This document shows positions 1-10,870 of a DNA stretch of 64,000 nt, in pieces. Numbering within the stretch: the first letter of the stretch is position 1; each line of letters begins with the position of its first letter. The notes beneath the pieces were generated by a model. The model did not search any database, was not told where the DNA came from, and worked only from the letters and a program-made list of their open reading frames with translations. The DNA is from Rhizophagus irregularis (Eukaryota > Glomeromycota > Glomeromycetes > Glomerales > Glomeraceae), in NCBI RefSeq assembly GCF_026210795.1, contig NC_089433.1:3745001-3809000 (forward strand), read 5' to 3'. Made by a program: the position numbers and the translations under genes.

Positions 1-1328
1 TAACCACAGGTGTCATTTAGATTGAAGTCGTTAGCTGGATATATGTGAAGTTTGAATTCCTGAAAGAGCGTGTCAAATTTGTTGTATGTGATGAAGTCTT
101 GATCGCTAGTGTTGCAATAAATATTGGCAATTTTGTGTAGGGATACTGATTTGGTCGGTAAGAATTCAATAGATCTTGCTTTTAAATGATCAGTTAAAGG
201 TAATAAATCCAATACTGTGGCATTTAGGGGGATTCCAGTAACTATATAAGTAGGATTGGTGCGTTCCTTGAAATTTGCTTTGTCTTCTTCTATAGGAGTT
301 ATTCTAATGAGAAAATTTTCTATGAGTATGCCCCATTTATGTTGTGATAGTAGGTATTCTACCGCATTTGGCTTGTCAAAGGTGAGCGTAACTTTTTTAT
401 ATGTGGGTGCTTTATAATTATATCTCAATTTTGGAGGTAAGTTACGAATGTTGATTCTTTTGTTGGGGATGAATTCTTTATAACTATCAATAGAGCTACT
501 GGTAAAGTTGGCTATATGTTTGATAAGAAGGTTTATGTCGTAGTTGATAGGTACATTTAGAAGGTTGATTGAACGTGATTTCAATCTATCAATATTTTGT
601 TCAATTAATTCATCTAGTTTTTCATTGGAGAAAATTTGAGGCACCGCGTTGTTGAGTAACGGTACGGGTTTTTCCTTGAGTTTATCAAAAGTTTCTTTTG
701 TTCCAATCAAAATAGTAAAAAATTCTATGGTGGCTCTTTTTACTGGTCTATATGATATGATGTCGTGTTCTGTTAAAAAGGCATTTTTTAAGTCATTTAA
801 AATTTCATTGTTTGATTTTTCTTTGTCGAAAATGTTCCTCATGAAGAATAATATATATTCAGTATTTGATCGTGAGTTATAATCCTTAAACAGCTCTAAT
901 GTCTGCGAAGTTACATCATTGTTTACGTTGGAAGGAGTTTGTGAACTAGTAGATCCTTGTGTTGATACTGAATTTGTATGGTTGATCTGTTGATCTGTGT
1001 CCATTGCATCTTGGCTTGTAATGATTGGTGTAGTTGATACAACGGAATTCGTATCACGTGATGAGATGTCAATTTCCGAGGAAATTGGATGTTCGTCTGT
1101 AGTTTTTTCGTCGACATCCATATTGTTGTTATCGTCTGTGGAGGACGAAGGTAAAGAAGAGTTTTCAATTCTTTTTTGTTTTTTCTTTGTTTGAGCTGTT
1201 GGAGATACGTTTTGGTTTTGGCCGTAGGTTTCTGCGACCATTTCTTCGTCTGATAAATTGGTATGGTTGTCAAATTGTGTTTTTTGGTTATTTCGTTTAG
1301 CAGTTTTGGCGCGAGTGTTGTCAGCCAT
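1..1328 (-). CDS. Partial ORF, probable retroelement ORF1/gag-like protein (3' end outside window)
   Basis: Reading the minus strand from the ATG at 1328 gives an uninterrupted frame of 442 codons to the window edge, so the C-terminus is missing. The first ~150 residues are polar and low in complexity (Lys/Asn/Thr/Ser-rich, starting MADNTRAKTAKRNNQ). The later part is better ordered and contains an RRM-like stretch (YIVTGIPLNATVLDLLPL). The last visible residues, NDTCG, could begin a zinc knuckle. A disordered N-terminus, an RNA-binding-like fold and a possible knuckle are the usual order in ORF1 proteins of non-LTR retrotransposons, but no reverse transcriptase is visible here, so the assignment is inference. 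It is visibly less A+T-rich than its surroundings. An ordinary host gene is not excluded. Confidence 0.55.
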   Translation of the reverse strand, partial: MADNTRAKTAKRNNQKTQFDNHTNLSDEEMVAETYGQNQNVSPTAQTKKKQKRIENSSLPSSSTDDNNNMDVDEKTTDEHPISSEIDISSRDTNSVVSTTPIITSQDAMDTDQQINHTNSVSTQGSTSSQTPSNVNNDVTSQTLELFKDYNSRSNTEYILFFMRNIFDKEKSNNEILNDLKNAFLTEHDIISYRPVKRATIEFFTILIGTKETFDKLKEKPVPLLNNAVPQIFSNEKLDELIEQNIDRLKSRSINLLNVPINYDINLLIKHIANFTSSSIDSYKEFIPNKRINIRNLPPKLRYNYKAPTYKKVTLTFDKPNAVEYLLSQHKWGILIENFLIRITPIEEDKANFKERTNPTYIVTGIPLNATVLDLLPLTDHLKARSIEFLPTKSVSLHKIANIYCNTSDQDFITYNKFDTLFQEFKLHIYPANDFNLNDTCG

Positions 1329-1343
1329 ATTAAGATTATACTA

Positions 1344-1456
1344 TTCACGCCGGAGAGTCTGAATTTTTAATAATTTTTATATGTTGAGATACTAGATAAA
1401 ATGTTTTCTATAGACAATTCCTTTAGCTGAATTTTTGGTCAGAGGATCGGCGTGAA
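1344..1456. other. Inverted 9-mer pair upstream of the retroelement-like ORF
   Basis: TTCACGCCG at 1344-1352 is matched in reverse by CGGCGTGAA at 1448-1456, just upstream of the minus-strand start codon at 1328. This may be part of the 5' UTR of the element. No function is claimed. Confidence 0.3.
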
Positions 1457-1659
1457 AAGTCTCCTCCTGTCTATAATAATATTATTAACAAATAATAACC
1501 TGTAAAAATAATGACAAATCACGTGATTAAAAAATATTTACTACTATTGAAACTTTTTTGATTATATATATTAAACCAATTTTGTTTTAATATTTTTGTT
1601 TTCTTAATTAAAATAAATAAAATAATTAATAAGAATTCTCAGAATATTTAATATTTTTC

Positions 1660-1752
1660 AAATGACTTAAATGACAGGTCATTTGAGTTGCAAATGACAA
1701 ATGACAAATGAATTGTCATTTGAGTCATTTGTTCATTTCAAGTCATTTGCCA
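1660..1752. repeat. Short direct and inverted CAAATGAC/GTCATTTG repeats
   Basis: The octamer CAAATGAC and close variants occur many times within about 90 bases in both orientations, ending in an arm pair that could fold as a hairpin (CAAATGACAAATGAC facing GTCATTTGAGTCATTTG). No gene overlaps it. Confidence 0.6.
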
Positions 1753-1905
1753 AACACTGAAATAATCGGGTTCAAGCTACGATTTAGAGGATCACACTTT
1801 ATTTTATCAAATTTTTAGAAGCAACGATTTATTTACACTTTAGAAAGCCAATGATATTTTTTATTTAAAATTTTATTATAATTTAAAAAATAAATTAAAA
1901 ACTAT

Positions 1906-2201
1906 AGCCCTGTTTACTTCTAGATCGGACCGGATTGATCGCAAATTTGTACCCTAAAATAATCGGTTACTGATGCGGTCAGCGGTCAGTCATGCTGATC
2001 TACAAAAATTGGTGTTTTTCCCTGATCGATTTTATAATAAACATAATAAACAACACAACTACACGTTTTTGCCCTATAAGATATTATGGATATATAACCA
2101 ATCCGATCAATCAAAAATTGTGCTCAATTGTAACTATGATCTGATTGGTTATACATTTTTTCGGTCAATCAATCCGATACGATTTAGAAATGAACAGAGC
2201 T
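1906..2201. mobile_element. MITE-like element with imperfect ~36 bp terminal inverted repeats
   Basis: The left end begins AGCCCTGTTTACTTCTAGAT and the reverse complement of the right end begins AGCTCTGTTCATTTCTAAAT. Over 36 positions 29 agree. The interior has no convincing coding capacity; an 80-codon ATG frame in it has no recognisable motif. The target-site duplication is unclear, so the superfamily is not assigned. Confidence 0.7.
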
Positions 2202-2389
2202 TACTGTATATTTAATAATTAGTTTTTTTTGTTATTTTGTTTCTACTAAAATTTCATTGGCCATAACTTATTTTCTGCTGCTACGTAAAACATTATTCTT
2301 ACTACTAATTGTTACACCTGATCCTAAAATTTCATTGGCGTGACGGACAGACAAGACATTGCATGCTTTCTAACGCTTCGGACAACAAC

Positions 2390-2923
2390 AGGACCCCGAA
2401 ATATATACATAAGGGTAAGGGCATGATTGCGTAGTTATCACCATAGAAATATTTTACGAGGTTAGATTTTGATTTGCGTATAATCTATGGATTTTTTAAC
2501 CAAGGTCATGTTATCAAGTTGCGTATTATTATTAGGTTTTTTTAAAAGTAAGAGTACCTAATTATGCAAGATACATCAGGTATTTAGGGATTTAACTAGT
2601 GAAGGGTACAACATTTTAACCCACCATCTCAATTCCTATATCATTCATCATATTGGACCAATTAGTGTATCAGTTGAAAAAAATGTATTTGAAGCTATTA
2701 AAGAAAACCAGTATTATGGTTATTTGGTCGAATAATGTTGGATCAACTGAACAATGGAAAAATCGCATGATGATAAAGTCAGGGGATTAATTTGCTTATT
2801 CTTTCATTTTTTTTAACTATTTGAGATTAGGTGTTTAATTTTGCGTATTGACCTTATTAATAACCCCTACGTAGAGCTATTAGTAAAAAATTTTAATGTA
2901 TATATATAGTATTTCGGGGTCCT
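2390..2923. mobile_element. Candidate non-autonomous DNA element with 14 bp terminal inverted repeats
   Basis: AGGACCCCGAAATA at 2390-2403 is repeated exactly in inverse orientation at 2910-2923. The 534-base span carries no ORF. The repeats are GC-rich against a strongly A+T-rich background, which makes chance pairing unlikely. No target duplication was identified. Confidence 0.55.
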
Positions 2924-3215
2924 ATTATAGCTAAAAAGTATATTTAAACTACTGTGCTGTGTTGTTTGATAGCTAATCATATGATCTTGTATGATTTTCT
3001 AATACGTCTTTCTAGAAATTTATTTTATAAATTTAATAAAGAAAATGCGTGTTACTAATTATTTATGCTTATTAATTTTATTTATAACATACCTTCATTG
3101 TGAAACAAAATTTATACTTATTTGTCTAGCTACAGATTATATAATGTACATCAATATTATTTTAAAAAAAAAATTTTTCAGTTCTTTTTTTTAAAAAAAA
3201 AAAATACGTGAAATT
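2924..3215. promoter_or_regulatory. 5' flank and promoter block of the first plus-strand BTB-BACK-TLDc gene
   Basis: The block around 3100-3150 contains ATTGTGAAAC, then TTTATACTTATTTGTCTAGC, a TACAGATTATATAATGTACA segment and a run of A/T up to the start codon at 3216. The same ordered blocks precede the copies at 6056, 8919 and 9728. TATA-like sequences lie about 75-95 bases before the ATG. Confidence 0.6.
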
Positions 3216-4745
3216 ATGTCTACTAAACTTTTTTCTGAATTACTAAGTCAGAATTATATTGAATTATTAAAAGATGATGAATATTATGATATTACAATTG
3301 AAGTTGGTGAAGATCCTAACGTAAAAATATTTCGTGCTCACATGAATATTTTGTGTTACCGTTCTCCGTATTTACGACGAATTTTAGCTTCCAATAAAAA
3401 GAACAACGATAATATATTAGCTCACATAAAATTACCAAAAATTTCACCAGAAATATTTCAAACTATTTTAGAGTAAGCAATTAATAAATTTAAAACACCC
3501 TAGTATATTAACGGATTATAAATATTATTTTTAACGTTCATGAATTTTTTTTTGAATTCTTTTTTATATAGGTATATTTATGGTGGCATTCTTTCGTTAA
3601 ATAAACTTGACATTTCAGACTTTCTCAAAGTTTTAGCCGCTGCAGATAACCTTCATCTTCAAGAACTAGTTAATTATTTACAAAAATATTTAATTGAAAA
3701 TAAGTCGGATTGGATAGAACAACATTTTGGGTTTACTCAACAAATTAGTTCACGATCTAATAATTTATTAGAGCTTCAAGAGTTTTGTACAAACTTAATG
3801 GCTCAAACACCTGAAAAAATATTTAACTCTTTTGATTTCACTTCACTTTCTGAAAAATCTTTAATTTCACTTATTAAAAGGGATGATTTACAAATGAAAG
3901 AAATTAAAATATGGGAACATGTATTAAAATGGGGTCTTGCACAAAATCCAACTCTCATTCCAGATCCTAAAACCTGGTCCGATGATGATTTCAAAACAGT
4001 GAAAAATACTCTACAAAGTTGTTTGCCCTTAATTAGATTTTTTAGCTTATCATCTAAAGAATTATCGCAGAAAGTTCGACCATATCAAAAACTCTTAAAC
4101 CAACAACTTTATGAAGACTTAATATATTCTTATATGGATCCTGACAGTGTATCAACCGATAATATTTTACTTCCTAGAAATATTATAATGAACAAAATTG
4201 ATTCGAATATAGTTAATCTAAATATTGTTTCATTTATTTCAAGATGGATTGATAAAGTAGAAATTAGCAAATTTTCTCATCTTAGAGAATTATACTTACC
4301 ATATAAATTTGAACTACTGTTAAGAGGAAGTCGAGATGGATTTACTCCTAAAAAATTTCATGAATTATGTGATGATAAACCTAATACTGTTACATTTATT
4401 AAAGTAAAAGGGGCAGATGAAATTGTTGGTGGATATAATCCAATAACATGGAAATCTTCTGGAACGGGTAAAACTAATGATAGTTTTATTTTTTCTTTTA
4501 CAAATAAGAATTTTAAAGATGCAATTATTAGTGATGTAATAAATGCAAATCGTGCAATTCATTATGGCACTAATAGTGGTCCATATTTTGGCGATGATAT
4601 TATTGTTTATAATTCTGGAGATCTATTCAGTACAGATTATAATAGAATTCGCTGTAAAAATAAATATTATGAAAAAAAAATAAGAGATTCTGATGATTAT
4701 TTTTCTATAGAGGATTACGAGGTATTTCAAATCGTAAAGAGCTAG
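3216..4745 (+). CDS. BTB-BACK-TLDc protein, 476 aa, two exons
   Basis: Exons 3216-3472 and 3572-4745; the 99-base intron (GTAAGC...ATAG) joins ...TTA GA|G TAT ATT to read LEYIYGG. The BTB/POZ domain spans roughly residues 18-120 (DDEYYDITIEVGEDPNV, FRAHMNILCYRSPYLRRIL). The BACK domain follows at about 125-235 (LISLIKRDDLQMKEI, VLKWGLAQNPTLIPDP). The TLDc domain lies from about 310 to the end, with LLRGSRDGFTPKKFHELC near residue 337, GGYNPITW, and the terminal IEDYEVFQI. BTB-BACK proteins are generally dimeric adaptors, often for Cullin-3 ligases; TLDc is linked to oxidative-stress resistance and V-ATPase interaction. The linker has no DSQIIDSK repeat, unlike many sisters. Substrate and location are unknown. 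Confidence 0.88.
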
Positions 4746-6055
4746 TTTTATTGAGAAAAAAATAATTTCTTAATGTCATAGTAAGAAATAGATGAAGATT
4801 TTAATTAGAAGGAATTAACGTATTTTAAATTTTTGCTTTTTTTTTTCTTTGTTCTTTCTTTTTTCTTTACAACTATATATCATTGGAATAATCCATAGTT
4901 CCGTAATTTGTATGTAGCACGTCAAATATTCATATATTATTTTAACCCTTATAAATCCTTTCTTTATAAAAAGTTTTAACATGAAATTTTAATTAGTATG
5001 TAGTAAAGTAAATTTCTCTCTTAATAAAAAAAATAAATACAAATCAATTTTTTTTAAGTCTAAAATGACAAATGAACAATTCGTTTCTTCGTATTAATTA
5101 ATTTTCAGAAATTAAATTAATTCAAGTAGATTTTTACGTTCGCAAAGTCATTCGAATTGCTCGGAATCTGTAATAAACCTTTGTTGAATTACTTGAGAAT
5201 TAATCAATAAAAAGAATGAAATTGTGAAATCAGAATAGCTGATCCAAGTTGAAATCTATTACTCAGATGTTATAACCATGAGTTAGAAATATTAAATTGT
5301 ACACCATGAACTAAAAGATTTGAAGACTCTTGGGATAATGGGATTTTCGTCTTAATGAAATTATTAGCAGGCGAAATCGAAAAAAAGTGTTGGTTTACAA
5401 TAATGTAGCATAGGATAAAATCGTACTATTTGCTAACTAAAAAGAAACTTTAAGTGGGTATCAAAGTGTAGGGCTAGGTCTTAGAAGAGGAATTAGGTTA
5501 GAATCGCAGATCTGAATTATAAGAATTACTGTATACGCTATAAATTCTGTTCAAATATATTGTTTTCAAATCATTGTCGTATTTATCATCACGGCGGACT
5601 TATGAAATACCCCAAAATTTATCCAAGTTAAATAGAATTTAGTCACAAAATTTTTATTTAAGCCCCCAAATTTATTAGTGAACAGTCAAAAATGTGCCCA
5701 AAAAATTTTTTGTACCCAAATCTTGCGTCTAACCAATTTTCTTACTATCTAACCCATTTTCCCAATGTTAAAGGCGCGTCATTCTTTGACATTTTTTAGG
5801 GAAAAAGCTTAATCGATATCACATGTTTCTGTAAGTCAATTTTTAATTCCCGAGGGCGCAGCAGGGGCTTTGCCAAATTTCATAAATCCGCCACAATGTG
5901 CTATGATAACGTTATAACGTACCCGCATTGTGAAACGAAATTTATACTTGTATAACCGCAGATTATATAATAATGTACATCAATATAATTATTGTTTAAC
6001 CAAATTTTTTTAAAAAAAAATTTTCAGTTCTTTTTTTTTAAAAAAAAAAGAAATT
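4746..6055. repeat. Intergenic part of a duplicated gene-plus-spacer unit
   Basis: There is no gene here. The 3' flank (about 5040-5530, including TGGTTTACAATAATGTAG and GGGCTAGGTCTTAGAAGAGG) recurs at 8000-8430 and 15070-15600. A second block (about 5577-5890, including CCCGAGGGCGCAGCAGGGGC) recurs at about 8437-8745 and 9239-9572. The promoter block with ACCGCAGATTATATAATAAT sits at 5955-5975, before the next gene. Confidence 0.7.
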
Positions 6056-7586
6056 ATGTCTACCGAACTTTTTTCTAAATTATTAAGTCAGAATTATATT
6101 GAATTATTAAAAGATGATGAATATTATGATATTACAATTGAAGTTGGTGAAGATCCTAACGTAAAAATATTTCGTGCTCACATGAATATTTTGTGTTACC
6201 GTTCTCCGTATTTGCGACGAATTTTAACTTCCAATAAAAAGAACAACGATAATGTATTAGCTCACATAAAATTACCAAATGTTTTACCGGAAATATTTCA
6301 AACTATTTTAGAGTAAGTAATTAATATATTTAAAATACCCTATATTAACTGATAATAAATATTATTTCTAACATTCATGAAAATTTTTGGTATATAGGTA
6401 TATTTATGGTGGTATTCTTTCGTTGAATAAACTTGACATTTCAAATTTTCTTGAAGTTTTGGTCGCTGCAGATAACCTTCATCTTCAAGAACTAGTTGAT
6501 TATTTGCAAAAATATTTAATTGAAAATAAGTCAGATTGGATAGAACAACATTTCGGGTTTACTCAACAAATTAGTTCACAATCTAATAATTTATTAGAAC
6601 TTCAAGAATTTTGTATGAATTTAATGGCTCAAACACCTGAAAAAATATTTAAATCTTTTGATTTCACTTCACTTTCTGAAAAATCTTTAATTTCACTTAT
6701 TAAAAGGAATGATTTACAAATGAAAGAAATTGAAGTATGGGAACATGTATTAAAATGGGGTCTTGCACAAAATCCAACCCTCATTCCAGATCCTAAAACT
6801 TGGTCCGATGATGATCTCAAATCGATGAAAAAAATTTTACAACACTGTTTGCCTTTAATTAGATTTTTTAGTTTATCGTCTATAGAATTTTCGCAAAAAG
6901 TTCGACCGTATCAGAAACTATTAGATCAACAACTATATGAAGAATTATTAAATTCTTATTTGGAACCTGGTAGTGTGTCAAAATACAACGTTCTACGTCC
7001 AAGAAAAATTAAGATTAATGAAATTAAAATAGAAGATTCCCAAATCATTGATTCAAAAATTGTTGATTATAATATTATTTCAACTGTTTTCAAATGGGTT
7101 GATAAAGTGGTTATAAATGATGATAATTATGAGGAATTATATTTACCATACAAATGTGAATTATTATTAAGAGGAAGTCGAGATGGATTTACTCCTAAAA
7201 TATTTCATGAACTATGTAATAATAAACCTAACACTGTTGCATTTATTAAAGTAAATGGGGCGGAAGAAATTATCGGTGGATACAATCCTATAAAATGGAA
7301 TGCTATTGGTTGGGGTATAACTAAAGATAGCTTTATTTTTTCATTTGTAAATAAGAATGTTAAAGATGCAATTATTAGTAATGTAGTAGCTGTAAATTGT
7401 GCAATCAATTGTGGCACTGGTTGTGGTCCATATTTTGGCAATGATATTATTATATGCAGTACTGAAGATCAATTAGATTATTATGGAATTCGCTGTAAAA
7501 AAAATTTTTATGAAAAAAAAATAAGAGATACTGAAGATTGTTTTTCTATAGAAGATTACGAGGTATTTCAAATCGTAAAACGCTGA
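6056..7586 (+). CDS. BTB-BACK-TLDc protein, 481 aa, two exons
   Basis: Exons 6056-6312 and 6398-7586, with an 85-base intron (GTAAGT...ATAG) at the family position. The first exon differs from that of the gene at 3216 by only a few residues (MSTELFSK against MSTKLFSE, NVLPEIF against KISPEIF). The linker carries one EDSQIIDSKIVDYN unit before the TLDc domain, making it resemble the minus-strand members more than its plus-strand neighbours. In TLDc the LLRGSRDGFTP core is intact, but the following segment reads FHELCNNKPNTVAFIKVNG and the distal loop is Cys-rich (NCAINCGTGCGPYFG). The whole second exon is open, so a functional product is expected. Confidence 0.87.
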
Positions 7587-7853
7587 CATCATAAGTAATA
7601 ATTGAAGTAACAAATTAGTTGAAGGGAATATATTTCCTACTGTTTTTCATTATTGGTATGATTCTATGATTCTATGGTTCAATAATTTTTAATACTCGTA
7701 TATTATTTTAATACTTATAAATCCATTTTTTATGAAAAGTTTTAACATAAAATTTTAATTATACAGTATAGTAACTGAAAGTAAACTTCTTTCTGTTTTT
7801 AATACAAATAAAATAAATGCAAATAAATAATTATTTTTTAAATCTAAAATCTA

Positions 7854-7994
7854 ATACCGTATTTGCCCAAAAATAAGCAACAAGTTTTTGCACATAATGC
7901 CGGCCATGTTTTGATAATGTGGGCCAAAATTTGTTATAATGCGGGCCATGTTGTTTATTTTTGGTGATTGCTTATTTTTGGGCAAATACGGTAT
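7854..7994. mobile_element. 141 bp MITE with perfect 27 bp terminal inverted repeats
   Basis: The left arm 7854-7880 (beginning ATACCGTATTTGCCCAAAAA) is the exact reverse complement of 7968-7994. TA dinucleotides at 7855-7856 and 7992-7993 would fit a TA target duplication with a CCGTATTTGCCC terminus, as in Tc1/mariner/pogo-type elements. The interior holds three imperfect (AATGYGGGCCA)-like repeats. It lies in the 3' flank of the gene at 6056. Confidence 0.85.
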
Positions 7995-8436
7995 AACAAA
8001 TGAACAATTAATTCCTTCGTATTAATTAGTAATTTCAACTCATAAAGAAATTAATTTAATTCGAGTACTTTGAATTTAAAATTTAAGATTTTTATGTTCG
8101 TAAAGCATTCAAGTCGTTTGAAATTCGTAATAAGGCTTTGTTGAATTAATTGAGAATTAATCAATAAGACCGTGAAATCAGAATTGCTAATTCAAGTTGA
8201 AGTCTATTACTCACAAATTACAACCGTGAGTTAGAAATATTAAAATATTGAAATTGTACATCACGAAACTAAAAGATTTGAAGGACTTCTGGAATTTCAT
8301 CTCGAAAAAAAGTATTGGTTTACAATAATGTAGTATAGGATAAAATCATACTATTTGCTAGTGTAGGGCTAGGTCTTAGAAGAGGAATTAGGTTAGAATT
8401 GCAGATCTAAATTATGAGAATTACTGTAATACTGTT

Positions 8437-8918
8437 TTATCATCACGGCAGATTTATGAAATACCCCAAAATTTATCCAAATTAAATAGAATTTAGTCAC
8501 CAAATTTTTATTCAAGTCCCCAAATTTATTAGTAAGCAGTCAAAAATGTGCCCAAAAAATTTTTTGTACCCCAAATCTTGCGTCTAACCAATCTTTCCAC
8601 TATCTAACCCATTTCCCAAATGTTAAAGGCGCGTCATTCTTTGACATTTTTTAGGGAAAAGCTTAATCTGTTTCTGTGAATCAATTTTTAATTCCCGAGG
8701 GCGCAGCAGGGGCTTTTGCCAAATTTCATAAATCCGCCGCAATGTGCTTCATTATTTTAACGTACCCGCATTGTGAAACGGAATTTATACTTATATGTCT
8801 AGCCGCAGATTATATAATAATGTACATCAATATAATGGCTATTACTGTATTTAACCAAACTTTAAAAAAAAAATTTTTTCAGTTTTTTTTTTTTAAAAAA
8901 AAAAAAATACGTGAAATT
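8437..8918. repeat. Second copy of the 5' intergenic block
   Basis: Repeats 5577-6055 with small differences, including TCTAACCAATC, GCGCGTCATTCTTTGACATT and CCCGAGGGCGCAGCAGGGGC, followed by the promoter segment TGTCTAGCCGCAGATTATAT at about 8797-8816. A 90-codon ATG frame here has no recognisable motif and is not called a gene. Confidence 0.7.
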
Positions 8919-9198
8919 ATTTCTGCTAAACTTTTTTCTAAATTTTAAGTCAGAATTATATTGAATTATTTACAATCGATGATCCTAACATAAAAATATT
9001 TCATGTTCACATGAATATTTTGTGTTACAATAAAAGAATAACGATAACATAAAATTACCAAATGTTTCACCGGAAATATTTCAAACTATTTTATAGTAAG
9101 TAATTGATAATTTAAAATATCCCATATTAACGGATAATAAATATTATTACTAACATTCATGAAATTTTTGTTATAGGCATATTTATGGTGGTATGGCT
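8919..9198 (+). pseudogene. BTB-BACK-TLDc pseudogene, first exon and a few bases of the second
   Basis: Aligned with the intact neighbours, the start codon is ATT at 8919-8921 instead of ATG. A two-base loss soon after gives an in-frame TAA near 8946. Segments matching DDEYYDITIEV and CYRSPYLRRIL are deleted, and the codon before the donor has become TAG. The intron (with TACTAACATTCATG) and acceptor remain, but homology stops after about 20 bases of exon 2 (CATATTTATGGTGGTATGG) and runs directly into another copy of the intergenic block. Confidence 0.85.
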
Positions 9199-9207
9199 AT
9201 AAATTCA

Positions 9208-9727
9208 ATTCAAATGTATTATTTTTAAATCATTGTCGTATTTATCATCACGGCAGATTTATGAAATACCCCAAAATTTGCCCGTCATTTCAAATTAAAT
9301 AAATATTTGCCAGTATTTCAGTCACCAAATTTTTATTCAAGTCCCCAAATTTATTAGTGAACAGTCAAAAATGTGCCCAAAAAACTTTTTGTACCCCAAA
9401 TCTTGCGTCTAACCAATCTTCCCACTATCTAACCCATTTTCCCAGTGTTGAAGGCGCGTCATTCTTTGACTTTTTTAGGGAGAAAGCTTAATCGATATCA
9501 CATGTTTCTGTAAGTCTATTTTTAATTCCCGAGGGCGCAGCAGGGGGCTTTTGCCAAATTTCATAAATCTAATGTCCGCATTGTGAAACGGAATTTATGC
9601 TTATATTTCTAGCCGCAGATTATATAATGTACATCTATGATCTATATAATAGCTATTATTTAACCAAACTTTAAAAAAATTTTTTTTCAGTTTTTTTTTA
9701 AAAAATAAAAAAAAAATACGTGAAATT
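9208..9727. repeat. Third copy of the 5' intergenic block
   Basis: Same ordered modules as 5577-6055 and 8437-8918, with a short extra segment near 9276-9315 (CCCGTCATTTCAAATTAAAT) not seen in the other copies. The promoter segment TTTCTAGCCGCAGATTATAT lies near 9608-9627. Confidence 0.7.
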
Positions 9728-10870
9728 ATTTCTACTAAACTTTTTTTCTAAATTATTAAGACAGAATTATACTGAATTATTTACAATTGAAGCTGGTGAA
9801 GATCCAAACGTAAAAATATTTCGTGCTCACATGAATATTTTGTGTTACAATAAAAAGAATAACGATAACACAAAATTAACCAAATGTTTCACCAGAAATA
9901 GTTCAAAACTATTTTAGAGTAAGTAATTAATAAATTTAAAATATCCCATATTAACGGATAATAAATATTATTACTAACATTCATGAAATTTTTATTATAG
10001 GTATATTTATGGTGGTATTCTTTCGTTGAATAAACTTGACATTTCAGATTTTCTTAAAGTTTTAGCCGCTGCATTTTGATTTCACTTCACTTTCTGAAAA
10101 GGATGATTTTACAAATGAAAGAAATTGAAGTGTGGGAACATGTATTAAAATGGGGTCTTGCACAAAATCCAACTCTCATTCACAGATCCTAAAACTTGGT
10201 CCGACAATGATTTTTCAACAATGAAAAATACTCTACAAAATTGTTTTCCTTTAATTAGATTTTTTAGTTTATCATGTAAAGAATTATCACAGAAAGTTCG
10301 ACCATATCAAAATCTCTTAAATCAACAACTATTTACTAAACTTAATATATTTTTATATGGATCCTGACAGTGTATCAACCAATAATATTTTACTTCCTAG
10401 AAATATTATAATGAACAAATTGATTCAAATATAGTTTATCAACCATCTTAATATAAATGAAACAATATTTAGATTAAGTAGAAATTAGCAAATTGTCTGA
10501 ACTACTGTTGAGGGAAAGTCAAGATAAATTTATTCCTAAAAAAATTTCATGAATTATGTGATGATATATCTAATACTGTTACATTTATTAAAGTAGAAGG
10601 AAATGAAGAAATTCTAGGTGGATATAATCCTTTGGAATGGAAATTAGCTCTCAGTTTTGTCAGAACTAAAGATAGTTTTATTTTTTCTTTTAATAGTAAA
10701 AACATTAAAGATGCAGTAATAAGTAATGTAGTAAATATGTATTATACACTATATTATCATTCTCAACATGGTCCATACTTTGATGATGATATTGTTATAT
10801 GGAATTCAAGAATTTTTAAGATAAGATATTCTGAAGATCATTTTTCTATGCTATATTATGAAGATCTCTG
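9728..10870 (+). pseudogene. BTB-BACK-TLDc pseudogene, all regions present but broken
   Basis: The start is ATT (9728-9730), the same change as in the pseudogene at 8919, so one broken copy probably gave rise to the other. The BTB exon lacks the DDEYYDITIEV and CYRSPYLRRIL segments. The intron acceptor is at 9999-10000. Exon 2 begins normally, but from about 10075 a deletion removes the end of BTB and the start of BACK. Frame changes follow near 10090, 10190 and 10350-10550. The TLDc part is still readable (NTVTFIKVEGNEEILGGYNP, DSFIFSFNSKNIKDA), though its core reads LLRESQDKFIP rather than LLRGSRDGFTP. Homology ends at about 10870, where a 3.8 kb insertion begins. Confidence 0.85.

Noticed and set aside
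923-1348. 141-codon minus-strand frame rich in Leu, Thr and Lys
   Set aside because: It overlaps the longer open frame starting at 1328 in another phase, and its composition is that of an out-of-frame translation.
1973-2215. 80-codon plus-strand frame
   Set aside because: It lies within the inverted-repeat element at 1906-2201 and has no motif.
3803-3994. Minus-strand 63-codon frame recurring opposite many of the BTB-BACK-TLDc genes (also near 6629, 16353, 25557, 31684, 35516, 43501, 51950)
   Set aside because: It is the antisense of the conserved BACK segment; its conservation follows from the coding strand.
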